From the NCBI RefSeq assembly GCF_002964665.1, contig NZ_PQBZ01000030.1:256388-320387 (forward strand): a stretch of 64,000 nt of DNA, read 5' to 3'. The notes under the pieces were generated by a model that was not told where the DNA came from, ran no database searches, and saw only the letters and a list, made by a program, of their open reading frames with translations. This document shows positions 10,226 through 18,762 of this stretch, in pieces; within the stretch, counting starts at the first letter, position 1; every line of letters starts with the position of its first letter. Both the position numbers and the translations under genes were made by a program. Source of the DNA: Pseudoalteromonas sp. T1lg23B (lineage in GTDB: Bacteria > Pseudomonadota > Gammaproteobacteria > Enterobacterales > Alteromonadaceae).

Positions 10226-10883
10226 AAGCCTCGTAGCTAAGAGGATCTTGCGCATTATTGAGTGCAAACGCTTCCAGTCTTTCTTGGCAGGCGCCACATT
10301 TACCACAAGCTTTCTCTCTGCCGTTATAGCAGGTCCAAGTGTGGCTGTAATCTAAACCCATTTTCAGGCCATCGGTTAGAATGTCGATTTTACTGTTGTT
10401 AAGGTATGGACAGACAATTTCAATTTCTTCGTAGTTAGCGATACGACATACATCGTCCATTTTTTTAACAAACTCGGGGCGGCAATCCGGATAAATAGCA
10501 TGATCGCCAGAATGCGCACCATAAAATACCTTGTTGGCTTTAAGAGAGACTGCGTAACCTACTGCTAAAGATAGCAAAATCATATTTCGATTTGGCACGA
10601 CTGTACTTTTCATGCTTTCTTCTTCGTAGTGGCCTTCAGGCACGTCTATGTCGTCAGTGAGTGACGATCCACCAATAAGCTGGTTGATTGCTGAGATATC
10701 GACAATCTTATGAGCGATATTGAGACTGTTACATACTTGCTCTGCAACTTGTAGCTCTTTTACGTGGCGTTGGCCGTAATTAAAAGACAGCGCATAGACT
10801 TCATAGCCGGCACGAATTGCTTTGTTAAGAACGGTGTATGAATCCATACCACCGGAGTAAATGACAACGACTTTTTCGCTCAT
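10224..10883 (-). CDS. queC: 7-cyano-7-deazaguanine synthase (QueC)
   Basis: Converts 7-carboxy-7-deazaguanine to preQ0 using ATP and ammonia, in queuosine biosynthesis. The PP-loop SGGMDS is at residues 10-15 and the zinc-binding cysteine cluster ([15 protein letters not shown]) is near the C-terminus. The frame is open to 11111, but the extra 76 residues overlap queE and match nothing. The start is ATG 10883, giving 219 residues, normal for the family. It is divergent from queE across 122 bases, so the two pathway genes likely share a control region. Confidence 0.95.
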   Translation of the reverse strand: MSEKVVVIYSGGMDSYTVLNKAIRAGYEVYALSFNYGQRHVKELQVAEQVCNSLNIAHKIVDISAINQLIGGSSLTDDIDVPEGHYEEESMKSTVVPNRNMILLSLAVGYAVSLKANKVFYGAHSGDHAIYPDCRPEFVKKMDDVCRIANYEEIEIVCPYLNNSKIDILTDGLKMGLDYSHTWTCYNGREKACGKCGACQERLEAFALNNAQDPLSYEA

Positions 10884-11005
10884 AGGTGTTTTGCCTCGAT
10901 TTTGATAGAGGTTTACGTCAGGGCGCGATATACTACACGGCCGCCGTGGAAATAACAATTTCCATTGGTGATTTTTTGAGTTTGTGAAGTTGTTACGGAG
11001 CCGTT

Positions 11006-11671
11006 TTGTACAAAATAAACGAAATCTTTGAAACCATTCAAGGTGAAGCCAGTTATACCGGCGTCCCATCAATTTTTTTACGTTTACAGGGATGTCCTGT
11101 AGGGTGTGCATGGTGTGACACTAAGCAAACGTGGGAAGTTGACTCGACATATAAAATTTCGTTAGATGGTACGGTTGAGAAAAAAACAGACTCACAGTGG
11201 TGGGCTGAGGCTAATGCCGAACAAATTCTTGAACTGTTTCAGATGCGTGGCTACCTAGCAAAACACGTAGTGATCACTGGTGGTGAGCCGTGTATGTTTG
11301 ATTTAGTTCCACTTTGCGAGCTGCTGCATCAGAATGGTTACAGTACACAAATTGAAACCAGCGGTACGTTTGAAATTAAAGTACCAGAGCAAACTTGGGT
11401 GACGGTTTCACCAAAGATCAATATGCGTGGAGGCTATGAAGTTTTAGCCAGTGCAATGCAACGAGCGAATGAAATCAAGCATCCGGTAGCGATGCAAAAG
11501 CACGTAGAAGAATTAGAAGCCTTATTTGAACAAACAGGTGTAACGCCGAAACTCGTGTATTTACAGCCTATCAGCCAAAAAGCCAAGGCAACCAAGCTAG
11601 CGATTGATACTTGTATGAAAAAGAACTGGCGGCTATCCGTGCAGGTCCATAAATATATTGGTATCAACTAA
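11006..11671 (+). CDS. queE: 7-carboxy-7-deazaguanine synthase (QueE)
   Basis: Radical SAM enzyme that rearranges 6-carboxytetrahydropterin to 7-carboxy-7-deazaguanine, the step before QueC. The iron-sulfur motif CPVGCAWC (Cys30, 34, 37) has the standard spacing; ITGGEPC is the SAM-binding GGE motif. The length of 221 residues is typical of the gammaproteobacterial form. The start is TTG 11006 with GGAG five bases upstream; the homologous N-terminus [11 protein letters not shown] follows at once. Confidence 0.95.
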   Translation: MYKINEIFETIQGEASYTGVPSIFLRLQGCPVGCAWCDTKQTWEVDSTYKISLDGTVEKKTDSQWWAEANAEQILELFQMRGYLAKHVVITGGEPCMFDLVPLCELLHQNGYSTQIETSGTFEIKVPEQTWVTVSPKINMRGGYEVLASAMQRANEIKHPVAMQKHVEELEALFEQTGVTPKLVYLQPISQKAKATKLAIDTCMKKNWRLSVQVHKYIGIN

Positions 11672-11691
11672 AGCTTTAGCTAATAAATAGC

Positions 11692-11720
11692 AAAAAGGCG
11701 CTTGGTTAAGCGCCTTTTTT
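11692..11720. terminator. Bidirectional terminator between queE and bcp
   Basis: Stem AAAAAGGCGCTT/AAGCGCCTTTTTT with loop GGTT. It has tracts on both sides and serves the two converging genes. Confidence 0.9.
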
Positions 11721-11734
11721 AGTGATTTACAGGG

Positions 11735-12205
11735 TTAGTTACTTTGTAGATAGTCAATCACCACCTGATGGTGGTCTTTGGTTTTAAACTTATTAAACAC
11801 GTGCTTAACTTTACCATCTTGTCCAATTAAGAAGCTGATGCGGTGGATACCATCGTACTCCTTGCCCATAAATTTCTTCAGGCCCCAAACACCAAAAGCA
11901 TCTGCAATGGCGTGATCTTCATCAGATAAAAGATCAAAGTTAAGATCTTTCTTGTCTTCAAAGTTTTTCAGTTTTTTTACGGGATCTGGACTTATTCCAA
12001 CGGCAACCGTGTTGAGTTTCGCCAGTTCAGACTTATGATCACGTAATTGCTCTGCTTGCACAGTACAACCCGGTGTTAATGCCTTTGGGTAGAAGTACAC
12101 AAGTACTTGGTTTTGCTCTAACAAAGAAGCCAGAGAAACGGTTTCATCGTTTTGGTTTTTTAATGAAAATAGTGGCGCTTGTTCGCCTGCGGTAAGTGTT
12201 TTCAT
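11735..12205 (-). CDS. bcp: Peroxiredoxin of the Bcp type
   Basis: Thiol peroxidase that reduces hydrogen peroxide and organic hydroperoxides. The length of 156 residues is typical, and the peroxidatic Cys47 is in ALTPGCTVQAE. It is the only cysteine in the protein: the resolving Cys five residues later in E. coli Bcp is replaced (QAEQL), so this is a one-Cys form that needs an outside thiol. It lies eight bases after gcvR, the usual gcvR-bcp pair. Confidence 0.95.
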   Translation of the reverse strand: MKTLTAGEQAPLFSLKNQNDETVSLASLLEQNQVLVYFYPKALTPGCTVQAEQLRDHKSELAKLNTVAVGISPDPVKKLKNFEDKKDLNFDLLSDEDHAIADAFGVWGLKKFMGKEYDGIHRISFLIGQDGKVKHVFNKFKTKDHHQVVIDYLQSN

Positions 12206-12213
12206 GTCAATCC

Positions 12214-12747
12214 TTAGCGAATTCGTCTTAAAATGTAATCTACGTTTAATGTGTGAGAAAGATCTTCAAATTGGATTTTAAATTTATCTAAATCGACACT
12301 ACTGGGAATATTAAACTCCAGCTCGCACCGCATATGTAATTGTTCATCTTGCTCAAAGGTATCTGATTTTAATGAACAAATACTCACGCTTTGCTCAGCA
12401 AAAAAGCGTGTTACTTTGCTTAATGTACCTGGAGTATCGAGACCTTGATACTCAAGTGTGTAACCCGCGCTGAAATCACCTTGCTGATGTGAGCTGGTGC
12501 GTTTCATCATGGTCAGTAGACCAAGTTCCATTCCTTTAACCGGTAAACTATGCTCAACTCTACTGATAGCAGACATATCACCACTAAGCAGCATAATAAA
12601 CGTGAACTCGTTACCAAGAATAGCAATACGACTGTCAATGATATTACAGTGACAGTCACTCACAAGTTGCGTTAGCTCACTCACTATCCCTGAGCGGTCT
12701 TCACCTATTGCGGTTAACACCAGTTGTTGATTGGCAAAAGCAGTCAT
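12214..12747 (-). CDS. gcvR: Glycine cleavage system regulator GcvR (tandem ACT domains)
   Basis: Accessory regulator that in E. coli binds GcvA and represses the glycine cleavage genes when glycine is low. Two ACT domains fill the 177 residues: the first starts LVLTAIGEDRSGIVSELTQL, the second LEYQGLDTPGTLSKVTRFF. There is no DNA-binding domain, as expected. In E. coli gcvR is divergent from dapA; here the next gene across the gap is bamC and dapA is absent. Confidence 0.93.
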   Translation of the reverse strand: MTAFANQQLVLTAIGEDRSGIVSELTQLVSDCHCNIIDSRIAILGNEFTFIMLLSGDMSAISRVEHSLPVKGMELGLLTMMKRTSSHQQGDFSAGYTLEYQGLDTPGTLSKVTRFFAEQSVSICSLKSDTFEQDEQLHMRCELEFNIPSSVDLDKFKIQFEDLSHTLNVDYILRRIR

Positions 12748-13095
12748 TAATGAAACCTAACCTCTGTAAATGTACTCTATCGATACAAAGTGCCATGAAG
12801 AATACAGTGGATAATTGATATTTAACCAAAAATAGTACCACAGAACTTGGCGCTTAACATGCCTGTTTTGGGATTTATTACGGTACTGGGCGGATAATTT
12901 TAAGGCTTTCTTGTGTTTATTCCCATTGGAAAGTACCATAGTTGCAAATTTTTCGGTTGATAACAACTAACCTATTCATTCCTAATGAAGTTGTCATCTT
13001 ATTAGGAATTTTTCGAATTGACAGTGAACCAAACCAGCATTCCCTACTCATAGTAATGAAATAAAAATTAACGGGTCTGCTAAGGAGAATAATCA
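12748..13095. other. 348-base gap where dapA is expected
   Basis: No supported gene. In many gammaproteobacteria dapA lies here between divergent gcvR and bamC; I find no trace of DapA in any frame. The gap is AT-rich and holds a perfect 9-bp inverted repeat, ATTCCTAAT (12978-12986) and ATTAGGAAT (13001-13009), followed by TTTTTCG, a weak + strand terminator-like structure. TTGACA at 13018-13023 could be a -35 element for bamC but no convincing -10 follows at normal spacing. Confidence 0.5.
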
Positions 13096-14157
13096 GTGCA
13101 GTATTGGATCCCAAAAACGTTGGCTTTCAGCGTATTAATTGGTTTATCTGGATGTAGTGTTTTTACGAATGATGCGCACCACCAGCGTAACTATCGTGTA
13201 AATGAGCCCGTTAAGGTACCAGCACATCTACAACAGCCATCACAAGATCCGACCTATAAAATGCCAGTAGCAAGTTTTGATAGTGACCCAGAGGCAAAGA
13301 GCTTTCGTCCACCTCAGCAGGTGCTAACGGTAGCCACAGGTAGTTGGGTTGAAGAAAATGAAAGCCAAGCTAGGGTCTTTTTTGACAAAAATGATGGCAT
13401 AGACGACCTAACAGCGTTTATTTGGAAAGCCGTAGATAGTGTTGTAGCTGAACATAACGCGCCTTTAGAGCAAGACAACCGAGCACAAGGTGTTGTGAGT
13501 ACGGGATGGTATTCACTCATCAAACCGGTAGAAGGTTGGTTTTGGGAAGATGATGTTATTGTTTCTGAACAAAAGTTTCGCTTTACTGTAGAGCAAAAAG
13601 AACATCAAAGAACCGCCTCGTTACGCGCAGAGTTGGTAGATTATCGCAGTGACAACACGCCTCTAAATGATTTGCTCAAGCAACAGTTAGAAGCAAGAGC
13701 CGTAAACGAAGTGGTTGCTGAATTTGATTATTTGTATCGCATTTTAGAAGTTCAGCTTAGAAAACAGCAGGGGGTATTGTCGTTAGCTAATGGCTTTGAT
13801 GATGAAGGTAATGGCGCTATGATCACAGAACAAAAACGTGATATTGTTATTGACCGATTTGCTGGATTTTTAGAACGTGTGAATTTTACCATTATCAAGA
13901 TAGACAAAGACAATGGCTTGATTTCAACTCGTTACGAAAAACCACAGGATAGTGTCTGGGATTCTATCTGGGGTGATGACGCGGTACGACTTCCGCTTGA
14001 AAGCGGTGATTATAAAATTTCCGTTGCCGCTACAAAAGAGGGAAGTACGTCAATCACTTGGAGAGATGCGCAAGGAAATGTGTTAGATACAGATGTTATG
14101 GCGCAGTTACAACAAATACTCGTAGAAGTATTGCGCGATAAGGGCCTGACTATTTAA
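13096..14157 (+). CDS. bamC: Outer membrane assembly lipoprotein BamC
   Basis: Lipoprotein of the BAM complex that inserts beta-barrel proteins into the outer membrane. The signal peptide ends in the lipobox LSGC with Cys20 as the lipidated residue. An unstructured proline-rich region (about 25-85) precedes two helix-grip domains, the first around 90-210, the second about 245-345. The 353 residues match the family. The start is GTG 13096 with AAGGAG eight bases upstream. A terminator closes the gene, and purC, often next, is not here. Confidence 0.92.
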   Translation: MQYWIPKTLAFSVLIGLSGCSVFTNDAHHQRNYRVNEPVKVPAHLQQPSQDPTYKMPVASFDSDPEAKSFRPPQQVLTVATGSWVEENESQARVFFDKNDGIDDLTAFIWKAVDSVVAEHNAPLEQDNRAQGVVSTGWYSLIKPVEGWFWEDDVIVSEQKFRFTVEQKEHQRTASLRAELVDYRSDNTPLNDLLKQQLEARAVNEVVAEFDYLYRILEVQLRKQQGVLSLANGFDDEGNGAMITEQKRDIVIDRFAGFLERVNFTIIKIDKDNGLISTRYEKPQDSVWDSIWGDDAVRLPLESGDYKISVAATKEGSTSITWRDAQGNVLDTDVMAQLQQILVEVLRDKGLTI

Positions 14158-14180
14158 TCAGTTGGTCGTTTTTTAATTGA

Positions 14181-14212
14181 GAAAAGAGCTTTAGGCTCTT
14201 TTCTTTGTTTTT
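14181..14212 (+). terminator. Rho-independent terminator after bamC
   Basis: Perfect nine-base stem GAAAAGAGC/GCTCTTTTC with loop TTTAG, then TTTGTTTTTG. Confidence 0.85.
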
Positions 14213-14226
14213 GTAGGCTAAATATA

Positions 14227-15600
14227 ATGACAACACAAACAAGTCGTACAGTGACGCCCGATTGGCGCACACTTTTTGCATTTATCGTTCCTTCATTGAT
14301 TGGGGTATTTTTATTCATGACCCCCGTTGCCATTGGCGAAGCAATGACGATTCCCATCGCTGTTATGGCAAAGTCACTACAAGGGTTTGTCGGACCATAT
14401 GTTGATACCCTGATCCTCTTTGTTATTTGTACAACAGGTGTAATGAGTCTGTTGGTGAAGCTTGTAAAACCTGCACCATTAATGAAAATAGCCTTGGTCA
14501 AACACCTGTTTGAAGTCAGCTGGATATGGTTAGTGACGCGCTTGGTTGGTATGGCGTTCATTCTAATGACTTACTTTCAGGTCGGCCCTAGTATTATCAA
14601 TTCATCACATACGGGCGCACTGGTATTGAATGATTTGCTGCCTGTACTATTTTCGGTATTTATTTTAGCAGGGTTACTGTTGCCTTTGTTGCTGAACTTT
14701 GGCTTGTTAGAGCTGGTCGGCACCTTATTAACTAAGGTGATGCGTCCACTATTTGGTGTTCCGGGTCGCAGTGCAGTTAATTGTGTGGCATCTTGGTTGG
14801 GAGATGGCAGCGTGGGGATTTTGATGACCGCTCGCCAATATGAAGACAAGTATTACACGCAAAAAGAAGCAGCAATAATAGGTACGACTTTTTCCGCCGT
14901 GTCGATAACATTTTGTCTAGTCGTTATCGGTCAGGTAAAACTCGAGCATCTGTTTGCGCCGTTCTATTTAACGGTTTGTTTAGCCGGTTTTGTTGCCGCG
15001 ATTATCGTTCCTCGTTTACCTCCGCTTAGGTTCAAAAGTAATACCTATATTGATGACACCGTGCCAGATAGCGATGCTGAAGCGGTGCCTGAAGGTAAAA
15101 CTCTGTTTAAGCATGCGCTTGATGTAGCACTGACAAAAGCGCAAAAAGCGCCGGGTGTAAAAGGCACTTTGCAAGAAGGTGTAAGTAACGCACTTGATAT
15201 GTTATTTGCTGTTCTACCAGTGGTAATGGCCGTGGGAACTTTAGCGCTAATCGTTGCTGAGCACACATCTATTTTCCAAGTGTTGGGTACACCATTTGTG
15301 CCTTACTTAGAGCTACTGAACGTGCCTGAGGCAGCACAGGCGGCGCAAACAATTGTCGTTGGCTTTGCTGATATGTTTATCCCGTCTATTCTGGCGGCCA
15401 GTAACATTGAAAGCGATGTAACACGCTTCATCATCGCTGCAATGAGCGTGACTCAGTTGATCTACATGTCAGAAGTGGGCGCGCTGTTATTGGGTAGCAA
15501 AATCCCAGTGAATTTATTGGAGTTATTTGCAATCTTTATATTGCGTACCTTAGTAACTTTGCCGGTGATTGCATTTATGGCGCATTGGCTAGTAGGTTAG
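14227..15600 (+). CDS. YjiH-family membrane protein (nucleoside-recognition Gate domains)
   Basis: An integral inner-membrane protein of 457 residues with about 10 hydrophobic segments. It contains two Gate-type (nucleoside recognition) modules: one around GRSAVNCVASWLGDGSVGILMT (residues about 180-200) and a second around VGFADMFIPSILAASNI (about 378-395). This matches the YjiH family of bacteria, probably a transporter or its relative; the substrate is unknown. It has its own promoter space after the bamC terminator and a hairpin behind it, so it is monocistronic. Confidence 0.8.
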   Translation: MTTQTSRTVTPDWRTLFAFIVPSLIGVFLFMTPVAIGEAMTIPIAVMAKSLQGFVGPYVDTLILFVICTTGVMSLLVKLVKPAPLMKIALVKHLFEVSWIWLVTRLVGMAFILMTYFQVGPSIINSSHTGALVLNDLLPVLFSVFILAGLLLPLLLNFGLLELVGTLLTKVMRPLFGVPGRSAVNCVASWLGDGSVGILMTARQYEDKYYTQKEAAIIGTTFSAVSITFCLVVIGQVKLEHLFAPFYLTVCLAGFVAAIIVPRLPPLRFKSNTYIDDTVPDSDAEAVPEGKTLFKHALDVALTKAQKAPGVKGTLQEGVSNALDMLFAVLPVVMAVGTLALIVAEHTSIFQVLGTPFVPYLELLNVPEAAQAAQTIVVGFADMFIPSILAASNIESDVTRFIIAAMSVTQLIYMSEVGALLLGSKIPVNLLELFAIFILRTLVTLPVIAFMAHWLVG

Positions 15601-15608
15601 GGTCGATA

Positions 15609-15657
15609 TTTGGTGTGGTTGAGCATTCGATCATGTTCAACCACCAATTTATTTTTT
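15609..15657. terminator. Probable terminator between the YjiH and DUF2897 genes
   Basis: Inverted repeat with core TGGTTGA/TCAACCA, extended by TTGGTG and ACCAA with a bulge, followed by TTTATTTTTT on the + strand. It overlaps the stop of the converging DUF2897 gene. Confidence 0.65.
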
Positions 15658-15813
15658 ATCTTTGTCGCTGTCATCAGGCTTGGTTTGCTTATCAATTTTC
15701 CCTTTAAAATCAAATTTAGCTGAGTACTTGAGCAAGGCGATATTACTCCATATAACAGCAATAACCGTCGCTATAATCAGTACGATGTGCCAAGTTTCCA
15801 ATTGCTCCAACAT
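15649..15813 (-). CDS. Small membrane protein, DUF2897 type
   Basis: A 54-codon gene beginning MLEQLETWHIVLII. One hydrophobic helix at about residues 8-28 is followed by a charged cytoplasmic tail (KFDFKGKIDKQTKPDDSDKDKK). The pattern WHI, then a helix, then KxSAKFDFK, fits the DUF2897 family of small proteins in Vibrio, Shewanella and relatives; its function is unknown. An in-frame ATG 12 bases upstream (15825) is an alternative start. A + strand reading frame over the same bases has no family pattern and is a shadow. Confidence 0.75.
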   Translation of the reverse strand: MLEQLETWHIVLIIATVIAVIWSNIALLKYSAKFDFKGKIDKQTKPDDSDKDKK

Positions 15814-16010
15814 GTTTTTACCCATTCAGAATGCTTACTATAGATATTGTAGCTGCATAAGGTAAAGATATGAAAGCTCTGAGGCATAAACCGCAAGATT
15901 TGTTAAGCAATTTTATTACGATATTGGTATCATTCACCTAACAGTCAGACTAAAGCACTTAGGCTGATACAAGTCGTAAATTTGGTTTAAATAAGGTGAA
16001 TAACTCGCTC

Positions 16011-17342
16011 ATGGAACATGTTTTACTGTGGCCATCCCAGTACCCTTTATTATTGCGTGGGTTAATAGAACAAAATGGGGCATTTATATTAGATGCTTTG
16101 GAATCTTGGCCAAGTTGTAGTACGAGTAAAGATGAACAAGGTGTTGATACAACTATTCTTCCTCCTGTGTTTTACCTGCAATGGCTAAAGCCCCTTGAGC
16201 CATTTGAGTCTTGTTACTTCCAACACATAGACGAATATGATCAGCAACAACAGACGTATACACAGCAGTTGTTTGCTCATATTGAGCAATCGGGTATGAC
16301 GCGTCAGGCGATTAGTATCATGCTGATGGAGCGCTTGGCTCAGTACAGTGACCTCGCGTTGCAAATTGAGTCGATAACATTACCTAATTTTTTCGAACTA
16401 CTTATTAATTTAAAGCATGAACAGGTATTCGATTGGTGTCTGGCTGCACATATGTCACTTACGGCTCACGAAGTGGTTGCTGCGTGGCAGGTAGAAGAGT
16501 TTAGGGTGGCTATTGAGAAGCATATTGAAACGTGTATCGGACAAAGAGAGCTCACCGCCACACTCGCTACAGATAAACTGCTACAAGGTGAAGAGTATTA
16601 TCCTCTGCTAGAGTTACTGTTTGAAGATAAGGCAGAAATATCACTATTGTTAGAACAAGCTCTGTTGGCTCAAGTCATGCTTGATGATGTGAAACAGCCT
16701 AAATTGATGGGCCTTTTATCACAAGGTGCCCAAGGCACAGTACGTGATGAACAAGGGCGCTCTGCACTTATGTGGGCGGTTGAAAAAGGTTTCGTTAATG
16801 TAGTTGAAAAGCTTATTGCATATCATGATATCAATGACCGTGATGAACAAGGCCAGACACTAATGCACTTTGCTGTTAAGTCTAATTTGGCGAGTATGGT
16901 TGATTTAATAATAGCGTCCGGAGTTGACGCAACTCAAACAGACACACAAGGTCAAAGTCCTTATCGTCTGGCCATGAAACTTTCAGCGCTGGTGGCAAAA
17001 AAAACCTTAGAACAACACGGTATTAAAGAGCTTTCAGAAAAAGGGAAGTTGTTGAAAATAAAGCAGGTGCATATCTTATATGCTTTGGCCAGTTTACTAT
17101 TACCAATCCAGCTTGCTTTATTTTTTAGTGAAAAAATAGAGGATAAATCGCTTTTTGTGTGGGGGGGAACGGCCATAGGTTTATTGTTGTTTGCCTTTGC
17201 TCGTAATGTTAGACGAGGGCAGCTGTATCCCAATTTATCTCATCCTTGGTCACTAAAAGGATTGACGGCAATTAGCTGGTTGAGTGTTAGTGTACAAGTC
17301 TTGTTTGCTTTATTAATTTTAAGCGCATTTTTCAGAGGCTAA
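16011..17342 (+). CDS. Ankyrin-repeat membrane protein
   Basis: A 443-residue protein I cannot assign to a function. The N-terminal 240 residues are soluble and without recognised motifs. Two to three ankyrin repeats follow (VRDEQGRSALMWAVEKGF, DRDEQGQTLMHFAVKSN, TDTQGQSPYRLAMK). The C-terminus holds three hydrophobic segments (HILYALASLLLPIQLALFF, LFVWGGTAIGLLLFAFA and a final helix), so it is membrane-anchored by its tail. ATG 16011 is preferred; GTG 15996 is in frame but lacks a ribosome-binding site, and AAGG lies 14 bases before the ATG. Ankyrins suggest protein-protein contacts. Confidence 0.75.
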   Translation: MEHVLLWPSQYPLLLRGLIEQNGAFILDALESWPSCSTSKDEQGVDTTILPPVFYLQWLKPLEPFESCYFQHIDEYDQQQQTYTQQLFAHIEQSGMTRQAISIMLMERLAQYSDLALQIESITLPNFFELLINLKHEQVFDWCLAAHMSLTAHEVVAAWQVEEFRVAIEKHIETCIGQRELTATLATDKLLQGEEYYPLLELLFEDKAEISLLLEQALLAQVMLDDVKQPKLMGLLSQGAQGTVRDEQGRSALMWAVEKGFVNVVEKLIAYHDINDRDEQGQTLMHFAVKSNLASMVDLIIASGVDATQTDTQGQSPYRLAMKLSALVAKKTLEQHGIKELSEKGKLLKIKQVHILYALASLLLPIQLALFFSEKIEDKSLFVWGGTAIGLLLFAFARNVRRGQLYPNLSHPWSLKGLTAISWLSVSVQVLFALLILSAFFRG

Positions 17343-17365
17343 AGCATTGCTGCTTTAGCCTTTTT
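17337..17365 (+). terminator. Rho-independent terminator after the ankyrin gene
   Basis: Ten-base stem GGCTAAAGCA/TGCTTTAGCC, loop TTGC, then TTTTT. The stop codon of the gene lies inside the stem. Confidence 0.9.
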
Positions 17366-17373
17366 GAATAACA

Positions 17374-17817
17374 TCAGTCTTTTTTGTCTGCTTCTTGATG
17401 GGCCGCTTTTTCTTCAGCTAGTTCATCTTTTAGTTTACGTATCTTCAAACCCAACTCTTGGCCTCGATGTCGGGCGTAGTAGGTGCATCCAACAAACATA
17501 GATGTCGCAAAGACTAATTCTAAGATCACCCATATGAGTTCCTCAGGAGAGACCCAGAGTAAGCTCAAACCATGGATGAAGTAAATCATAACAATGAAGT
17601 TCGCCCATGCGTAGGTATATGGTTTGTCCTGAATAATGCCTTTGAGTGGTAACAATAGCGGCAATATATACACCGCAAATATAAATCCGTTACTGTAGCC
17701 CTCTCGTGGAACCATGATAAAAAGCCAAATTGGCATAAGGAGTAATAGCCCCACATAGCCAAACAAAGCTAGTCGTTGATAGGTAATAGTGAGGGGCTGT
17801 TTAATTGGTGTTGTCAT
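17374..17817 (-). CDS. DUF2069 inner-membrane protein
   Basis: A 147-residue membrane protein with four hydrophobic segments and a charged C-terminal helix (KIRKLKDELAEEKAAHQEADKKD). It matches the DUF2069 family, commonly next to wrbA in Vibrio, Shewanella and Pseudoalteromonas; the function is unknown. Its ATG overlaps the wrbA stop by four bases (ATGA), so it is translated together with wrbA. Confidence 0.8.
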   Translation of the reverse strand: MTTPIKQPLTITYQRLALFGYVGLLLLMPIWLFIMVPREGYSNGFIFAVYILPLLLPLKGIIQDKPYTYAWANFIVMIYFIHGLSLLWVSPEELIWVILELVFATSMFVGCTYYARHRGQELGLKIRKLKDELAEEKAAHQEADKKD

Positions 17818-18365
17818 TTTAGTTTACTTGCAATATTAAATAATCGAGTACCAACGGCACGACAAATTTTCATTTCGCATTCACTGAGCTCATTCGAGTT
17901 ATCACTTCCAGCGACATGAGTTGCACCATAAGGAGTGCCTCCAGAGCGCGTACTTAACAGCTCTGGCACGTCATAGGGAACACCCAGCAGCATCATACCA
18001 TGATGCAGCAGAGGAAGAGATAAGTTGAGCAAAGTAGCCTCATTACCACCGTGCATGCTACTAGAAGAAGAAAAAACACATGCGGGTTTGTCAATAAGCT
18101 GGCCTTTTAGCCATATATCGCTAGTGGTTTCCCAAAAGGCTTTGGCTTGTGCTGCCATCATGCCAAACCGTGTAGGAGTGCCAAATGCTAAAGCGTCACA
18201 TTCTATGAGGTCCGCTTTACTGATTATTTGGTCGTGTTCATGTCTTTTTTCGAAGGTTCTGAGTTTCACATTCGCGCCGTGAAATTCTAACGCATCGCCT
18301 ATCTCATGGGCCATAGCTTCCACAGAGCCATGGCTGGAATGATACAGAACAACTACAGTGACCAT
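17814..18365 (-). CDS. wrbA: NAD(P)H:quinone oxidoreductase WrbA
   Basis: Flavodoxin-like FMN enzyme that reduces quinones in two-electron steps. The phosphate-binding loop YHSSHGSVEAMA is at residues 8-19, and FGTPTRFGMMAAQAKAFWE and the later SSSSMHGGNEATLL loop are typical of WrbA. The length of 183 residues is slightly short of the E. coli 198. It sits in the arsC-wrbA-DUF2069 operon, starting inside the arsC stop codon (TAATG). Confidence 0.9.
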   Translation of the reverse strand: MVTVVVLYHSSHGSVEAMAHEIGDALEFHGANVKLRTFEKRHEHDQIISKADLIECDALAFGTPTRFGMMAAQAKAFWETTSDIWLKGQLIDKPACVFSSSSSMHGGNEATLLNLSLPLLHHGMMLLGVPYDVPELLSTRSGGTPYGATHVAGSDNSNELSECEMKICRAVGTRLFNIASKLK

Positions 18366-18712
18366 TAAAGGATATTCAACACAGATTCAGGCGGGCGTCC
18401 TAGGGCTGCTTTGTTGTTGTTAACCACAATAGGACGTTCAATGAGCTTTGGGTTATCAATCATAGCTTGACGTAATGTGGCTTCGTCTGTGTCCTTAGTT
18501 AACCCTAGCTCTTTGTAAAGAGTTTCCTTGCTGCGTACAAGTTGATGAGCAGACTCAAAACCTAGTTGTGTAAGTAACTCGCTTAATGTTTCTAAACTAA
18601 TTGGTTCTTTTAAATACTCCACAACGCTAGCTGAGACCCCTTGTGCTTCAAGCAGTGCTAGCGTTTCGCGAGATTTTGAACAGCGAGGATTGTGATAAAT
18701 AGTAACTGACAT
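18365..18712 (-). CDS. arsC: Arsenate reductase (glutaredoxin-dependent) / YfgD type
   Basis: A 115-residue ArsC-family protein with a thioredoxin fold. The catalytic Cys11 is in HNPRCSKSRETL, and the ERPIVV and ALGRPPE segments conserve the arginines that bind arsenate in E. coli ArsC. The gene is not near arsB or arsR, and its place beside bepA and wrbA matches yfgD of E. coli, so its physiological substrate may not be arsenate. It overlaps wrbA by one base. Confidence 0.88.
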   Translation of the reverse strand: MSVTIYHNPRCSKSRETLALLEAQGVSASVVEYLKEPISLETLSELLTQLGFESAHQLVRSKETLYKELGLTKDTDEATLRQAMIDNPKLIERPIVVNNNKAALGRPPESVLNIL

Positions 18713-18762
18713 AAATAGGTCCTGATAATTTTTGGTTTATTTTAAAGGATGTACTCACTGAC

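Noticed and set aside
10884..11111. 76-codon N-terminal extension of queC
   Set aside because: It overlaps queE on the other strand and matches no QueC; the ATG at 10883 starts the conserved sequence.
12757..12966. 69-codon minus-strand frame in the gcvR-bamC gap
   Set aside because: AT-rich, no ribosome-binding site, no family resemblance; likely chance.
15662..15865. 67-codon + strand frame
   Set aside because: Shadow of the DUF2897 gene on the opposite strand, which has the recognisable protein pattern.
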